A DNA stretch of 64,000 bases, taken from positions 1,612,001 through 1,676,000 of the forward strand of contig JAGMVK010000004.1 of assembly GCA_020747065.1 (NCBI GenBank), in the 5' to 3' direction. The notes under the pieces are model-generated. The model saw only the letters and a list, made by a program, of their open reading frames with translations. It had not been told where the DNA came from and made no database searches. Positions 20,982-33,052 of the stretch are shown piece by piece. The position numbers were made by a program, and so were the translations under genes. Position 1 is the first letter of the stretch, and the number at the start of each line of letters is the position of its first letter. The DNA is from Cadophora sp. MPI-SDFR-AT-0126. Lineage: Eukaryota; Ascomycota; Leotiomycetes; Helotiales; Ploettnerulaceae.

Positions 20982-22376
20982 ATGATTTCCGCAGCAGCAG
21001 CGCTCGCCATCTCATCATTCCTGGCCAGAGCCGGCGCTCAGCAGGTCGGTACCCTAAAGGCAGAAACCCATCCCTCTTTGAGCATATCGACCTGTACAGC
21101 CAGCGGATGCACAAATGAAGCTGATCAAGTCGTCCTCGATGCAAATTGGAGATGGGCTCATTCCACCACGGGATCAACAAACTGCTATACAGGCAATACC
21201 TGGGACGCAACGCTCTGCCCGGACGATGCTACATGCGTAGCCAACTGTGCTATTGATGGTGCTGACTACTCTGGAACCTACGGTATCACTACTTCAGGCA
21301 ATGCTTTGACTCTGAAGTTCGTGACTGGAAGCAATGTTGGCTCTCGCACGTATCTCATGGATTCCGAGACCACTTACAAGAAGTTCGACCTGCTTGGCCA
21401 GGAGTTCACCTTTGATGTGGATGTCTCCAAGCTTCCTTGTGGCCTAAACGGAGCTTTGTACTTTGTGCCTATGGCTGCTGATGGTGGCATGTCTGCTACC
21501 AACAAGGCCGGTGCCAAGTATGGAACTGGATACTGCGATGCTCAATGTCCAAGAGACTTGAAGTTCATCGATGGCTCTGTAAGTCAAATGCCCAAGTTCA
21601 ATTTGGATACAAGCTAACATAGATAGGCCAACTCCGAGGGCTGGGTACCGGATTCCAACAGCGCCAACTCAGGCAAAGGAAACAAGGGCAGCTGTTGCTC
21701 CGAGATGGATATCTGGGAAGCCAACTCCATGGCCAATGCTGTGACACCTCATTCCTGCAAGACAAACGAGCTGACGGTGTGTACGGGTGATGATTGTACT
21801 CGTAATACTGGCGAATGTGACGCAGATGGGTGTGATTTCAACCCATATCGTATGGGCAACACATCTTTCTTCGGCGTTGGAAAGACAATCGATACCAGCA
21901 AGCCTGTCACCGTCGTCACCCAATTCATCACTTCTGACGGTTCTACCACTGGCACCCTCTCCGAAATCAAGCGCTTTTATGTACAGAACGGCGTCACCTA
22001 TGCCCAACCAGACTCTGATGTAGCAGGCGTAACTGGGAACTCCATTACCGATGACTTCTGCACCGCTCAAAAGTCCACGTTCGGAGACACCAATTACTTC
22101 GGCACCAACGGAGGGATGGCGAAGATGGGCCAGGCACTTTCAAGCGGCATGGTTCTCGTCATGAGTATCTGGGACGACTATGCCGCGAACATGCTCTGGC
22201 TCGACAGCAACTACCCTCTTGATAAAGATGCATCCACACCTGGTGTTGCTCGCGGTGCTTGTGCTACCAGCTCGGGAGTCCCGGCTGAGGTTGAGGCATC
22301 GGCTGCCAGCTCGCAGGTTATCTTCTCGAACATCAAGGTTGGACCAATTGGATCGACATTCTCTGCTCCTGCTTAG
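20982..22376 (+). CDS. cbh1: Secreted GH7 cellobiohydrolase (CBH-I type), without cellulose-binding module
   Basis: Two exons, 20982-21578 and 21627-22376, around a 48-nt intron (gtaagt...agatag); product 448 aa. A signal peptide ([19 protein letters not shown]) ends before Gln20, giving the QQ N-terminus (pyroglutamate) usual for Cel7 enzymes. The catalytic motif EMDIWEAN is present with Glu225 (nucleophile), Asp227 and Glu230 (acid/base). Other family marks are [30 protein letters not shown], the many paired cysteines, and [22 protein letters not shown]. Loops match cellobiohydrolases rather than GH7 endoglucanases. The protein stops soon after [13 protein letters not shown], so there is no linker or CBM1. 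It should cut cellobiose processively from cellulose chain ends outside the cell. Upstream CreA- and XlnR-like sites suggest glucose repression and cellulose/xylose induction. Confidence 0.95.
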
Positions 22377-25300
22377 AAAGTCAGTAAGAGGTTTTGTTGA
22401 GGTCAATATTGGGAGTAGAGAGCCGGATAGAAGGGTATAAAAACAAAGATTGCACTGCATGTAGCATGGTACCTGCTTCCGCTGGAAGACGTGTAGCCTG
22501 GTGCTTCGGAATATCTTCTTGTACATAGATTTTAGGTTGTGGGAAAATAAGTTGTTTGTTGTTCCTGGCATGAGTACTTCGAGTTTGATGCCTTGTGCTG
22601 CACGTGTGGTAATGACCTCTTCTTGTCTCGGATAGCTTTTGACATTCGTAGACGGTGGAGTATATGGTTTGGGTAAGGCTTGAAGCTGTCTCGTTGAGAA
22701 TGATCATGACATATTCCATGCGATCTTTGAGCCCATATGCTTCAGAATCTCGGAGGTGGCGCTTCTTCGTACCAGCTTCCTCGAGAATGGACGCGAAGAG
22801 TGCCGAGTTCAAGCCGAGATTGGTCGGGGATCCTGTGAATCAATTATCCCATGGCTTGGCTTCTCGATATGTGTCCTTGATGCTCATTTGTTCCTTGTCT
22901 ACTAGAAGCAGGAGGAAGTCGGCGTGGCCGCTGGGGCGTCGATGATTCATCTGAGCAGTGTGTATGCATGATCCCAAGCATCCCCAGAGTCTTTGGAGTT
23001 CATTTCTGTACCTGTCCATTAGGAGCAGCTGTGAGAGTTGAAAGACTGTGAGAGTGAGGCGACACACTATGAATCAAGCAGGTAGTCAAAATAAGCAGGT
23101 GATGATGGGTGCTAGGAATTTTTAGGCGCGCGTGTGCCTGAGCCTGCGCAGGAACAATCATTGTATCAAAGATGATAATCACCTCACATTTTGCGCCATT
23201 CTTGTCCCCTGTATTGAATGCACCTGCTACTTTCAAGCTGTATATTCCAGACGCTTTTATCATCTGGAACATTGCCCTCAGGAGTACCAACGTTGCCTTC
23301 AAGCATGTAAATTCAAGCATTAAAGTATCCCGGCATCCAAATGTCCGTGTGTTTGAGGTTCAAAATCTTCAAATCTTTCGTTAGGACATTGGGATGAGGT
23401 CAGCGATGATGCTTCTCAAGCTAGTACGAGCTATCCAGTTCCTTCACTTATATTTGAAAAGGGAGACGTCAATCTTCATGGGGCCTTTTGCTGCTCGCGC
23501 TAAATAATTCGAGAAGTGATGTATAGATCATGGTCAAGAGACTGCTCAAAATACTGAGACATGTAGTCGTGGCATAGTCACAAACAAGGAGTTTGCTCCG
23601 TCGTTGTGGGACACTCAGTGGATCAAAAGGTGATGTCAATGGGCGCCTCCCCTTCCCTTCATGCTCCTATCGACCGAGGAGGATCGACAATTCCATACTG
23701 ATCAGCTTCGACGAGGCTAGATCAATTACTCAAGTCTTGATCGAAAAGTTCATACGTCGTAATGCCGGAAGGATCTTGAGACGAAGTACTTTCCAGGCGT
23801 CCAGTAAACTACTGAAGAATAAGACACGTTCAAGTGGTCTATGCTTGAGACTTTTGGAAACCTGGATCGGCTCAGAGAAATAGATTCGCTTGACAAGGCA
23901 TGGTTAAATGTACCGGATTCGGAGAGACACCCGATGGACTTTTGATTTAAGGATGGCTAGAACATGAATGCAGATATGGAGTTTGAGAGGCTGGGCTTGA
24001 TCACCATTCACCGTCATGACTTTAAAGATGTATGATAAGGGAAACCTGTCTGAGACTCTGTGTATCTGCATGTGAACTCTGTCTGGTCTCTTGGGTCTGA
24101 CTTCGGTCCCGGATATGTTTGTCTCGAGAATTTTGGTAGCTGAGAAGTCAGGCGTGGTAGCTCCGAATGATCAGCGTAGTAAAACAAGTGAAGGCCTTCA
24201 AAAAAGGACTGGAACAATCTTGTGAGATATATGAAGTGGATTATGAAATTCTTAACGACGGCAATATTTGGTGCTCAGGGATGAGGGAGGAAACTCGAGG
24301 TCAATATGAAGCTTGAACAGTAACTCTCACGCCCCACCTAGGTTGACTCCACATGGCCTTTGCGGTGATTCACGACGGAGCAGGTGAAGTTTAAGATTAG
24401 CTCCGCGGTAACAAGCCTAGCGATCCAGTCTTGGTATGTTGTATGTTGCGGATCTGACCACTCAGCCAGTCTCTTCAATAGGTTCTGGTGCAATTGTGTA
24501 TATAAATGTACCGCCAGAAACGCATCAAAAAAAGCACGGTTGGCTAAGATCAGGAAAGAAAGTCAAAAGATCCAGATTATGCGAGTACTCGTGGGGGGCT
24601 AACAAAGACGGTATACTAGTGCATCTTGCTAGAAAGAAAACTTAGAGAATGAAATTTGTGCTAGGGAGGGGAAAGAGCAAAGCGTCCATCCCGTTCTCCC
24701 TGGAATCAGAAAGAATGGGGGCCTTGAACCTTATCAAAGTAGCTCGTCGAGCCGATTCGAGCTGCCAAATCTGTGACAACGCATCCTAGTCTTCCCTCGT
24801 GGGACCTGACTGAAGATCAGACACGAAAGGCTCCCGGATCGCCAACAGCCGTGCTCTTGCCTGGGTTCGAGAATATGGGATAGACAGAACCGAGGACCTG
24901 GCGCCTTCCAGGCTGGTTCTAGAAGGTTGCTTGTTGTGAGCGAGCCGTTACAACTGAGTCGTGCCGCCTTCATGTCCTGATCTGACACAGGGACTAAGGA
25001 AGATGCAACACCGGTGACCAAGGTGACCTTAATTTTGAACAACATTGACATTTGTGGATATTGTGATATAATTAGCAAAGCAGAATGGGGGATACTGTAC
25101 TCCCTCGAGAAGGAACGGCGTTGAGCCTACTGCAACTCCGCTTGGAGCCTTGAAGGTGCAGATGTTCATGCACGCCACGTCGGTTCGCTACTGTCCAGCC
25201 ATTTACTTATGTTAAAGACATCCCCAGCATAAGCATCAACAACATCCCGCCCGTTTCGTTGCCCGGAGATGTAGTCGATACGTTATAAGTTCTCCTTATC

Positions 25301-26823
25301 AGATAAACTATTCCCTGCGCAATCAGGAACAGACATAAGATGCGATTTCTGTCTCAAGAAGTTGCTTGGCTATGGACGTTGCATCGTCTCGCCTCGCCTC
25401 GCCTCGCCTCGCCTCCACCTGCCAATGCAAACAACACCCGCTACTCATGCCCTTGCATTCGCAAGCACCAGGGTACTTTTCTTTCCATTATGATTGACGA
25501 TCTCGTCTATCACAATATACTTCGCTATGCACTGTACCGTACTTGGGCGGCCGCCCAGGCTTAGGTATGCACCAAGAAGAAAGTCATGGCCATGAAAGGC
25601 TATGGATGTATCTCTGCACGCCCCGCCAAATCCCATATCCTCTCGTCTTCTGCCCCAATAATATTGTAACCCGAAATCTCATCTAACGCCCGTCTGATCT
25701 GACATCTCATCTCATCGTGCTCCCGCAGTCCGCAATGGTTGCTCAGATGCGTGGTTCATGGATATTTTGGTTGCCCATACGCAAGAGTCAGTTGAGAGAT
25801 GTAAAGGGTAATTATAATGCTGTTCCTCGCCCAGCCGCCCGACAGGCCCGTTGAACTCGCTTGTCCCGACGCCTTCTGGTGCCCCTCGAATTTGTTATCC
25901 AATCCACCTCGGTCTTGTACACATAGTACGTCCCGGCTCCCAAGGATCATCTCTGTAAATTCCACCCACGGCCACAGCAGCGGCACACCTTGTCTCGGGC
26001 ATTTATATTTTATAGCCCAGGTTGAGTGCTATTGGCAAGGATAGATGCATCTCCAACACAGGGAAGGGACGACACTCATAATTTCTTCATACATGACTTG
26101 CTCCCTACGCACTTCACCGCTCCTCTCATTTCTATCTTTCATCTCCTTCTCCTTCTCCTGCTCCTGCTCCTCTATCCCCTCCCTCTCTTGCGTTGAGTCT
26201 AGCCCAATCAATCCTCTTCGCATCCCTGTTGATTGCACCCGGCTGCCATTGGACATCGCGTGAGCTGCATCGACAGCTGTTGAACAACGCGGACGGACCT
26301 GGAGGAATTGCAATACAATACCCATCGCAGGTCGCATGCACAACACAGCACATACTACCTACCTACAGTACCTACATCACTGCGACGCTCCACAATCTGG
26401 GCAGCTGCTGTGCCTTTGGAGTCTGCGAGTAATTTGATTCCGGGAAGTGAAGTCGATATCCACAGCCAAGTCCAGTCACGTCGGGTCGAGTCAGCTTGCA
26501 AGTCTAAGCAGGTCAAAGTCTACAACGCAAAGTGGTACAGGCGGGAGTCGAGGACAACAGTACGGCTTGATCTTCGATTCTGACCTCGCACCCAAGACAC
26601 CTAGCTACCTACCTTCCCCCTGTTCCCTCGTCTTCTCTCCTCGCCCTCCTCTCCGTTCTTCCCTTGCTACTTGCATTCAACCCTTGCTCTGGGGTCATCA
26701 CCTGCTTATAATCACCTGCGACCTATCGTTGCGTTGCCCAGGTAGCCGCCGCCTTCCATCTGCTTTTCTCTGCTGCTGCAACTGCAACTGCAAGGACAGC
26801 ATCACCAACCAACGCACACGTTC
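22377..26823. other. Gene-poor 4.4 kb stretch
   Basis: I find no supportable gene between the GH7 gene and STE23. Many ORFs of 60-145 codons exist on both strands (for example 22381-22812 and 23000-23320 minus), but they lack domains, overlap each other, or start at non-ATG codons. The last 1.3 kb (25.4-26.8 kb) is pyrimidine-rich with simple repeats, like a long promoter and 5' UTR for STE23. No transposase or reverse-transcriptase trace is visible. Confidence 0.45.
25391..25415 (+). repeat. Pentanucleotide microsatellite (GCCTC)5
   Basis: Five perfect tandem copies of GCCTC. Confidence 0.85.
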
Positions 26824-29800
26824 ATGACAGGACAATTTTTGCGGCCTCTGCGTCTACCTCTGCACCAGCGTCTGCACCACGAGCTCCATCTGCACCATTC
26901 ACAAGCCTGCAATAGATTGCTTCATCCCACGACATCGTCCCCTTCCCCCTCCTGCAGCTCATTCCCGTCTTCCGCCTTCGCACAGACCTCTTCGACATCT
27001 GTCCCATCCCAGCGTCTAATCCACTCTTCGTCCACCAAGGAAGCTCAGCAGCAGATATCTTTCAGGCTAGGCGGGGTCTACCTACCAAGACTGCTCACTA
27101 GACTTTCAGCTAGTTCTTCAACAGCATATCTTTGTCGTTCTTCTGCTCTCACATCTCTGCCACGCTGCGGCTCTTTGTTGTCAAAGTCGGCCACCATGTC
27201 AACTCTATCTCAACCACAAACCCCGGCTGCGCTCGATAGTCCCTTGAGAGAGCACAGACATCGACCAGTCGAGAGGCTCACGGACAGCTTGGAGACCCCA
27301 TCTCTCGATAACCGCAGCTATAGGGTTGTGCGCCTGCCGAATCAGCTGGAGGTACTCCTGGTCCACGATGCTGAAACTGACAAGGCTTCTGCCGCTATGG
27401 ATGTCAATGTTGGCAATTTCAGCGACGAGGATGATTTTCCGGGCATGGCCCACGCAGTAGAGAATGAGCCCCGGCAGATCTACCCTTGGAGCTCATAGCT
27501 AATCCTTCTGCAGGCATCTGCTATTCATGGGAACTAAGAAGGTACGCACATACAATTCATCCCTTGACTGGATATTTTACATGGGGTTCTAGAGCCCTGT
27601 CAAACCTTTTCGGCCACAAGCAGAGCCCAATTGGCTATTCACGCAATAGCTGCTAATCTCTTTTACAGTATCCAATTGAAAATGCCTACTCCCAATACCT
27701 CTCTTCCCACTCTGGAAGCTCGAATGCATACACCGGAGCGACCTCTACAAACTACTATTTCGAAGTTGCGGCAAAAAAGGCAGAAGATGCAAAGGCGGAC
27801 GAGCCATCGCCATTGTACGGAGCTCTGGACCGATTTGCACAATTTTTCATAGATCCTCTCTTCCTTTCCTCAACCTTGGACCGAGAACTACGAGCAGTCG
27901 ATTCCGAGAACAAGAAGAACCTACAAAGCGACCAATGGCGGCTGCACCAGTTGGAGAAATCTCTTTCGAACCCAAAGCATCCATACTGCCACTTTTCTAC
28001 GGGGAATTTCGAGGTTCTGAAGACACAACCAGAGGCAAGGGGAGTCGATGTCAGACAAAAGTTCATGGATTTCCATGCCAAGCACTATTCGGCGAACAGA
28101 ATGAAGCTGGTCGTGCTGGGCCGGGAATCTTTGGATGTTTTGGAAGGCTGGGCTGCAGATTTATTTGCCGGAGTGAGGAACAAGGACTTGCCACAAAATC
28201 GCTGGGAGGATGAGACGCCTTTTGGAGAAAAGGATCTCTTGACTCAATGTTTCGCAAAGCCAGTGATGGACTCTAGGCAACTGGACCTCTCATTCCCGTT
28301 CATAGACGAAGAACTGCTCTTTGAATCGCAGCCAAGCCGATATATTAGTCATTTAATCGGCCATGAAGGACCTGGAAGCATCATGTCTTTCATCAAGTCC
28401 AAAGGTTGGGCCAACGGACTCAGTGCGGGTATGTCACATTTTGTTAGTCAATTTTGGCCAAATTTTCTCTACTGAAGTTTCAAACTTATGAAGCGTGGTC
28501 ATGACAAGGTGTTCATTATGAAGCCCTTACCGCTAGACCTTTGTGGATCTGAGATAAGCTAATAATCCTCACAGGGGCATACCCAGTCTGTCCTGGGACG
28601 CCGGGAATATTCAACTGCCAAATTAGACTGACGGAAGATGGATTGAAGAATTACAAAGAAATCGTCAAGGTTTTCTTCCAATACGTGTCTCTCTTGCGGG
28701 AGACACCACCTCAGAAATGGATCTTCGAGGAGCAGAAGGGCTTGGCCGATGTGGATTTTAAGTTCAAGCAAAAAACACCAGCCAGCCGGTTCACAAGCAA
28801 GATAAGCGCAGTCATGCAGACACCACTGCCTCGGGAGTGGCTGCTCAGCGGGCACAGCAGGTGAGTCTCAAGCCCATCAAACACCGACCCAGGTGGTTGG
28901 GGATCCACGTGGGTGGGTATCCCGATTATGCAGAGCACTGACTCGTGGTTAGACTTCGGAAGTTTGATCCTGCAAGGATTCAGGAGGGGCTTGCATGTCT
29001 GAGACCGGATAACTTTCGCATGAGCGTCGTGTCCCAGAACTTCCCCGGATCATGGAAGGAGAAGGAAAAGTGGTACGGGACGGAGTACACTTACGAGAAA
29101 ATACCCGCAGATTTCTTAGCCGAGATCAAGGTTGCTGCCACCAGCACTTCCAAAAGCCGCTTCGCTGAATTGCACTTGCCCCACGAGAATCAGTTTATTC
29201 CTACCAAACTGGAGGTCGAGAAGAAGGAGATCAAAGAGCCAGCGATTGCTCCAAAGCTCATTCGAAACGACGACTTGGTTCGCACTTGGTACAAGAAGGA
29301 TGATCAGTTCTGGGTGCCAAAAGCCAACCTTTTCGTCAACTGTCGAAACACCCTTCCAAGTGCTACAGCCGAAAATTCTTTAAAATCAAGACTCTACACT
29401 GATGTTGTTCGAGACGCCTTGGAGGAGTATTCGTACGATGCCGAACTTGCAGGTCTTGATTACTCCGTGTCGAGCCATTCCATGGGCATTGAAATTGCCG
29501 TCTCAGGCTATAATGACAAGTTACCTGTTCTCCTGGAGAAGGTGCTCCTGACTATGAGAGATTTGGACGTCAAGCCAGATCGATTTGAGATTATCAAGGA
29601 GCGATTACTCCGCGGCTTGAAGAATTGGGATTTCCAACAACCATACAATCAGGTTGGCGATTATACTAGATGGCTCAATAGTGAGAAAGGCTACATCAAT
29701 GAGCAGATTCTTGCAGAGCTGCATCATCTCACAGCAGCCGACATTCAACAATTCTATCCGCATCTGTTACGACAGATGCATATCGAAACTTTCGTACACG

Positions 29801-30790
29801 GAAATTTGTACAAAGAGGATGCGCTGAAGTTGAGCAATTTGATCGAGACAACTCTGAAGCCGAGAGCTCTTCCTCAAACGCAATGGCCTGTTGCTCGTGC
29901 CTTGGTTTTCCCTCCTGGCGGAAATTTCATCTACCATAAGACGTTGAAGGATCCAGCGAATGTCAACCATTGTATTGAGTATCTCTTGTTTGTAGGAGAT
30001 AAGTCGGTCCGTCCTTTGAGAGCGAAGACACTTCTTCTCGACCAGATGACCCACGAACCGGCCTTTGATCAATTGAGGACCAAGGAGCAACTCGGTTATG
30101 TAGTCTTCAGTGGAGCCCGTACATCTGCAACAACCATTGGTTATCGATTCATCATTCAAAGCGAGCAGGATGCAAGTTATTTGGAGTCAAGAATTGACTC
30201 CTTCCTGAACGGCTTCAAAGCCACCCTGGAGAAGATGTCTGAAAGTGATTTCGAAGGCCACAAGAGAAGCTTGATCACGAAGCGATTAGAGAAATTGAAG
30301 AACCTGGATCAAGAATCTGGCAGGCTTTGGTCATATATCGACAGCGAGTACCTTGACTTTGAACTTGGTATGCTATCATTAAGCTATTCCGGTGCCCAAC
30401 GTTACTAACCATTCCATAGTTCACGAAGATGCTGCCGCGATCAAGACTCTTACCAAAGCCGACATGCTTGAATTTTACAATCGCTTCATTCTTCCATCTT
30501 CGCCCCTGAGATCGAAGCTGGCAATCCACCTCAATGCCCAGATACCCGGCTCAAACGGAACCTCAGCTGTCGCTAATGTCGTTGAGAAGGGCATGAAGGT
30601 TCTCGGTCTGAACAAAGACCACAAGGATCAAGAGGATGGTGAAGCCGTCGAGGTCAAACCAGAAGGCAATGGCACGACACCATATGTTATCACGGACGTG
30701 CGAGAGTTCAAGTCGAAGCTACAAGTCAGCGCCGGCCCTCAACCAGTCAAACACATTTCCGAGTTTGAGGAATTAGACTCCAAGTTGTAG
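26824..30790 (+). CDS. STE23: Insulin-degrading-enzyme-type M16 zinc metalloprotease (Ste23/IDE)
   Basis: Six exons: 26824-27461, 27514-27541, 27669-28428, 28575-28860, 28953-30367 and 30420-30790. From 26824 the product is 1165 aa; from an internal ATG at 27196 in a perfect Kozak context (gccaccATGtc) it is 1041 aa, the normal length of IDE/Ste23. The extra 124 residues are rich in Arg, Leu and Ser with almost no acidic residues, like a mitochondrial presequence. The inverted zinc motif HAVEH (HxxEH) is formed across the first intron, followed by LLFMGTKKYPIENAYSQYL. The IDE-type C-terminal half carries DQLRTKEQLGYVVFSG. All introns are GT-AG except the first (27462-27513), which begins GA; see findings. 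Family role: cleaves short peptides inside its closed chamber; in yeast it processes a-factor. No C-terminal peroxisome signal (ends DSKL). Confidence 0.88.
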
Positions 30791-33052
30791 ACGTTATATC
30801 TAACCCCGCCCACATTTGCTTCATGTTCGATTATTTCACTCGACGAAAAAGGCTACGATTCTTGCATGCATGTTTGCGCACTGTTGTAGGATGGGTAGTG
30901 ACGAGACGTACCCACCCTAGAGAAAAGTAAAGAGAAGAGAAGAGAGGAAAGACTTACACACTTGTCTTCCTTGCCTGCCCTGCTGTGTTTTAGCTCATGG
31001 GCAAGCGAGGCTCATTCATTGCTGGAGTCGAGGTTTGGTAGATTCCTTAGTGTGGGCACACGGGATTGTTGATACCCAACTCGGTACTTTAGCATTTGAT
31101 CCATCATTGATTTACACCACTTAGGGTTTATAACCTTCTTGGTCTAACTTGGTTTCTCATCGTTTCTGTTGATTGTGAATATATCTATCTATTCGAGTGC
31201 TTCATCAGGCTTGTCACTCTTGATTTCCAGATCTCAGAATAAGTTCTCCACTTTTGCATCGTCATCGAGGCTGTGTATCCATCCACCTTTAGAGCGTCAA
31301 CTTATCATGTGCAGAAAGATCGCATGATCCACAGCAGGCACTTGCGATATCGTTGGCACAAAGGTTCGCGAAGTCAGCCCGGCTGTCATGTCACAGCGTG
31401 CCTTCTGTACCGCATTCTACTTCCCAATCATACTGCCCACAACGAGGAAGCAGGGATGCAGTATTTTCCCATCTCAAATTCGGTGTCCTAGTGGGTCCGA
31501 GTAGTGGGTCCAAATCTGATATGATAATGATGTGATAATCAGACGACGGTGTACGGTGTCCGCCACGACCTACCAGAGCTTTGTTTTGTTTCATTCCTCG
31601 CATCTCCTCCCAAATAGGGTGTCTTCACATCACTACGTCTAAGCAAAGATCATCACCGCTCAAGTATATCCCCGCAAGTGCCTTGTACGTCTACTTGTAG
31701 AACCTGGTTCTAAACATCGGCTCGCTTAAAGTGGACTCTGCTCTACAGCTTTCACCCAAAACCCCCTTCCAGACCTTCCAGACCGAGAAAGAGCTACACC
31801 GCACACCTGCCGTGCTACCACCCCAGTCTTCCTGTCATGTACTCATGTACTTAGCGCGAGCTGGGGATGACCTGGTAAAGAATTGTCGGACAATGCCCAG
31901 ACCCAACCTTTCTTTGCAGGGCAGGTCATCTGAAAAGGTCCCACTTCAGAGTCCTCTTGAGGAAACGGAGACACAATGTCAAAAGAAGAGCCGAACCTCA
32001 CCTCATCTAGAAACCCAGGTTTAAAAACAGAGAGAGCCCATATATCAGGGCAAGGACAAGGACAAGGACCAGCTCCTCTGCATCTGATCTGAGATTTTCC
32101 ATCTCTCGGATCTGACTTACGAATGCATACCCACAAGTGACATCCTTTTAGCCTCCTTCCTGATTGATCCAAAAACAGAAATAGAGTTTTTCTACCTTTC
32201 TCCACGGACTGTGAATTTGTTCTTCTGCATGGAGTACTTGTCGCAAGCCCACACGGGCGGGCCCTACTGCAGTGGGATTCTCCCGAGCCGAGGATGAGGC
32301 CTCAGTATTTACTCTCTGAGGCTCGACCTGACATCGTATTGGTGCAAAGATCGAGTGAAGCTGAAGATACAGTGCGGAGTATACAAGGGAAGAGCCATTC
32401 CCCTTGCCAAACATGAACTTCTAACACACTACCCTCGTAATCGGCGAACGAACTCAGGGATCAGGAAATGATATCGATGCTCGAACGGATGAGGCGGACA
32501 TAGAGCGGGAATAGTGGAACGAGCGGGTAACAGAGTGGTTGGGTTAAACTTGGGTCTGTGTAGATGATTCAGAGGTGATTCAGGTGTGAAAAGTGCAGAT
32601 GTTGTCGTAAGCTTAGAGACGTGGCTGTCTGTCTGAGTGGAGCTCTGTTCGGTTTCAGTGGAGACAGAAGATTTTCGAGATCAGATTGGGACGGATGGAG
32701 AGATGGCTAGAGCACAGGATCTTTTCATTTGGAGAAATGTCCCAAAATTTATGATTGGGAATCGCAGAATAGTCTAAAGGAATGCTTCTATTTGCATACA
32801 GTATCTCGTCTCTAAGATACATCATCGCACTGCACGGAGGTCATCGAGTCATCAAGCAGACAATCCGGGCCCATGCGTGCATTCCATAATTCGTGTCCTT
32901 GTCATATGCGGAGGTAGAGCCAGGCAGGCCAACTTGCAGCGCACCGGCATGTAAGTGTATGCATCAACCACCACCCACCCAAACTCCGTCATCAACCGCT
33001 CAAGCGGACGAAATACACCCAAGACAGCCAACACATCATCACATCCTCAGCT
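30791..33052. other. Convergent intergenic region, no gene seen
   Basis: About 2.3 kb between the stops of STE23 (+) and the deubiquitinase (-). GA-rich tracts occur near 30930 and a small (AAGGAC)n repeat near 32052. ORFs such as 31731-32024 have no recognisable product. It is unusually long for two 3' UTRs; a non-coding RNA or a missed small gene cannot be excluded. Confidence 0.45.
32052..32069 (+). repeat. Hexanucleotide repeat (AAGGAC)3
   Basis: Three tandem copies of AAGGAC in the intergenic region. Confidence 0.7.

Noticed and set aside
23000..23320. Minus-strand ORF of 106 codons with a possible spliced continuation near 22949.
   Set aside because: No domain, the continuation stops quickly, and the following frame (22381-22812) is cut off by an in-frame TGA with no usable intron.
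24384..24602. Small cysteine-containing ORF with a hydrophobic N-terminus, like a secreted effector.
   Set aside because: It begins at GTG, not ATG, and the hydrophobic stretch is short; support is too weak.
24850..24880. GGTTCGA-like sequence resembling the B box of a tRNA gene.
   Set aside because: No matching A box or cloverleaf could be drawn around it. No tRNA genes were recognised elsewhere either.
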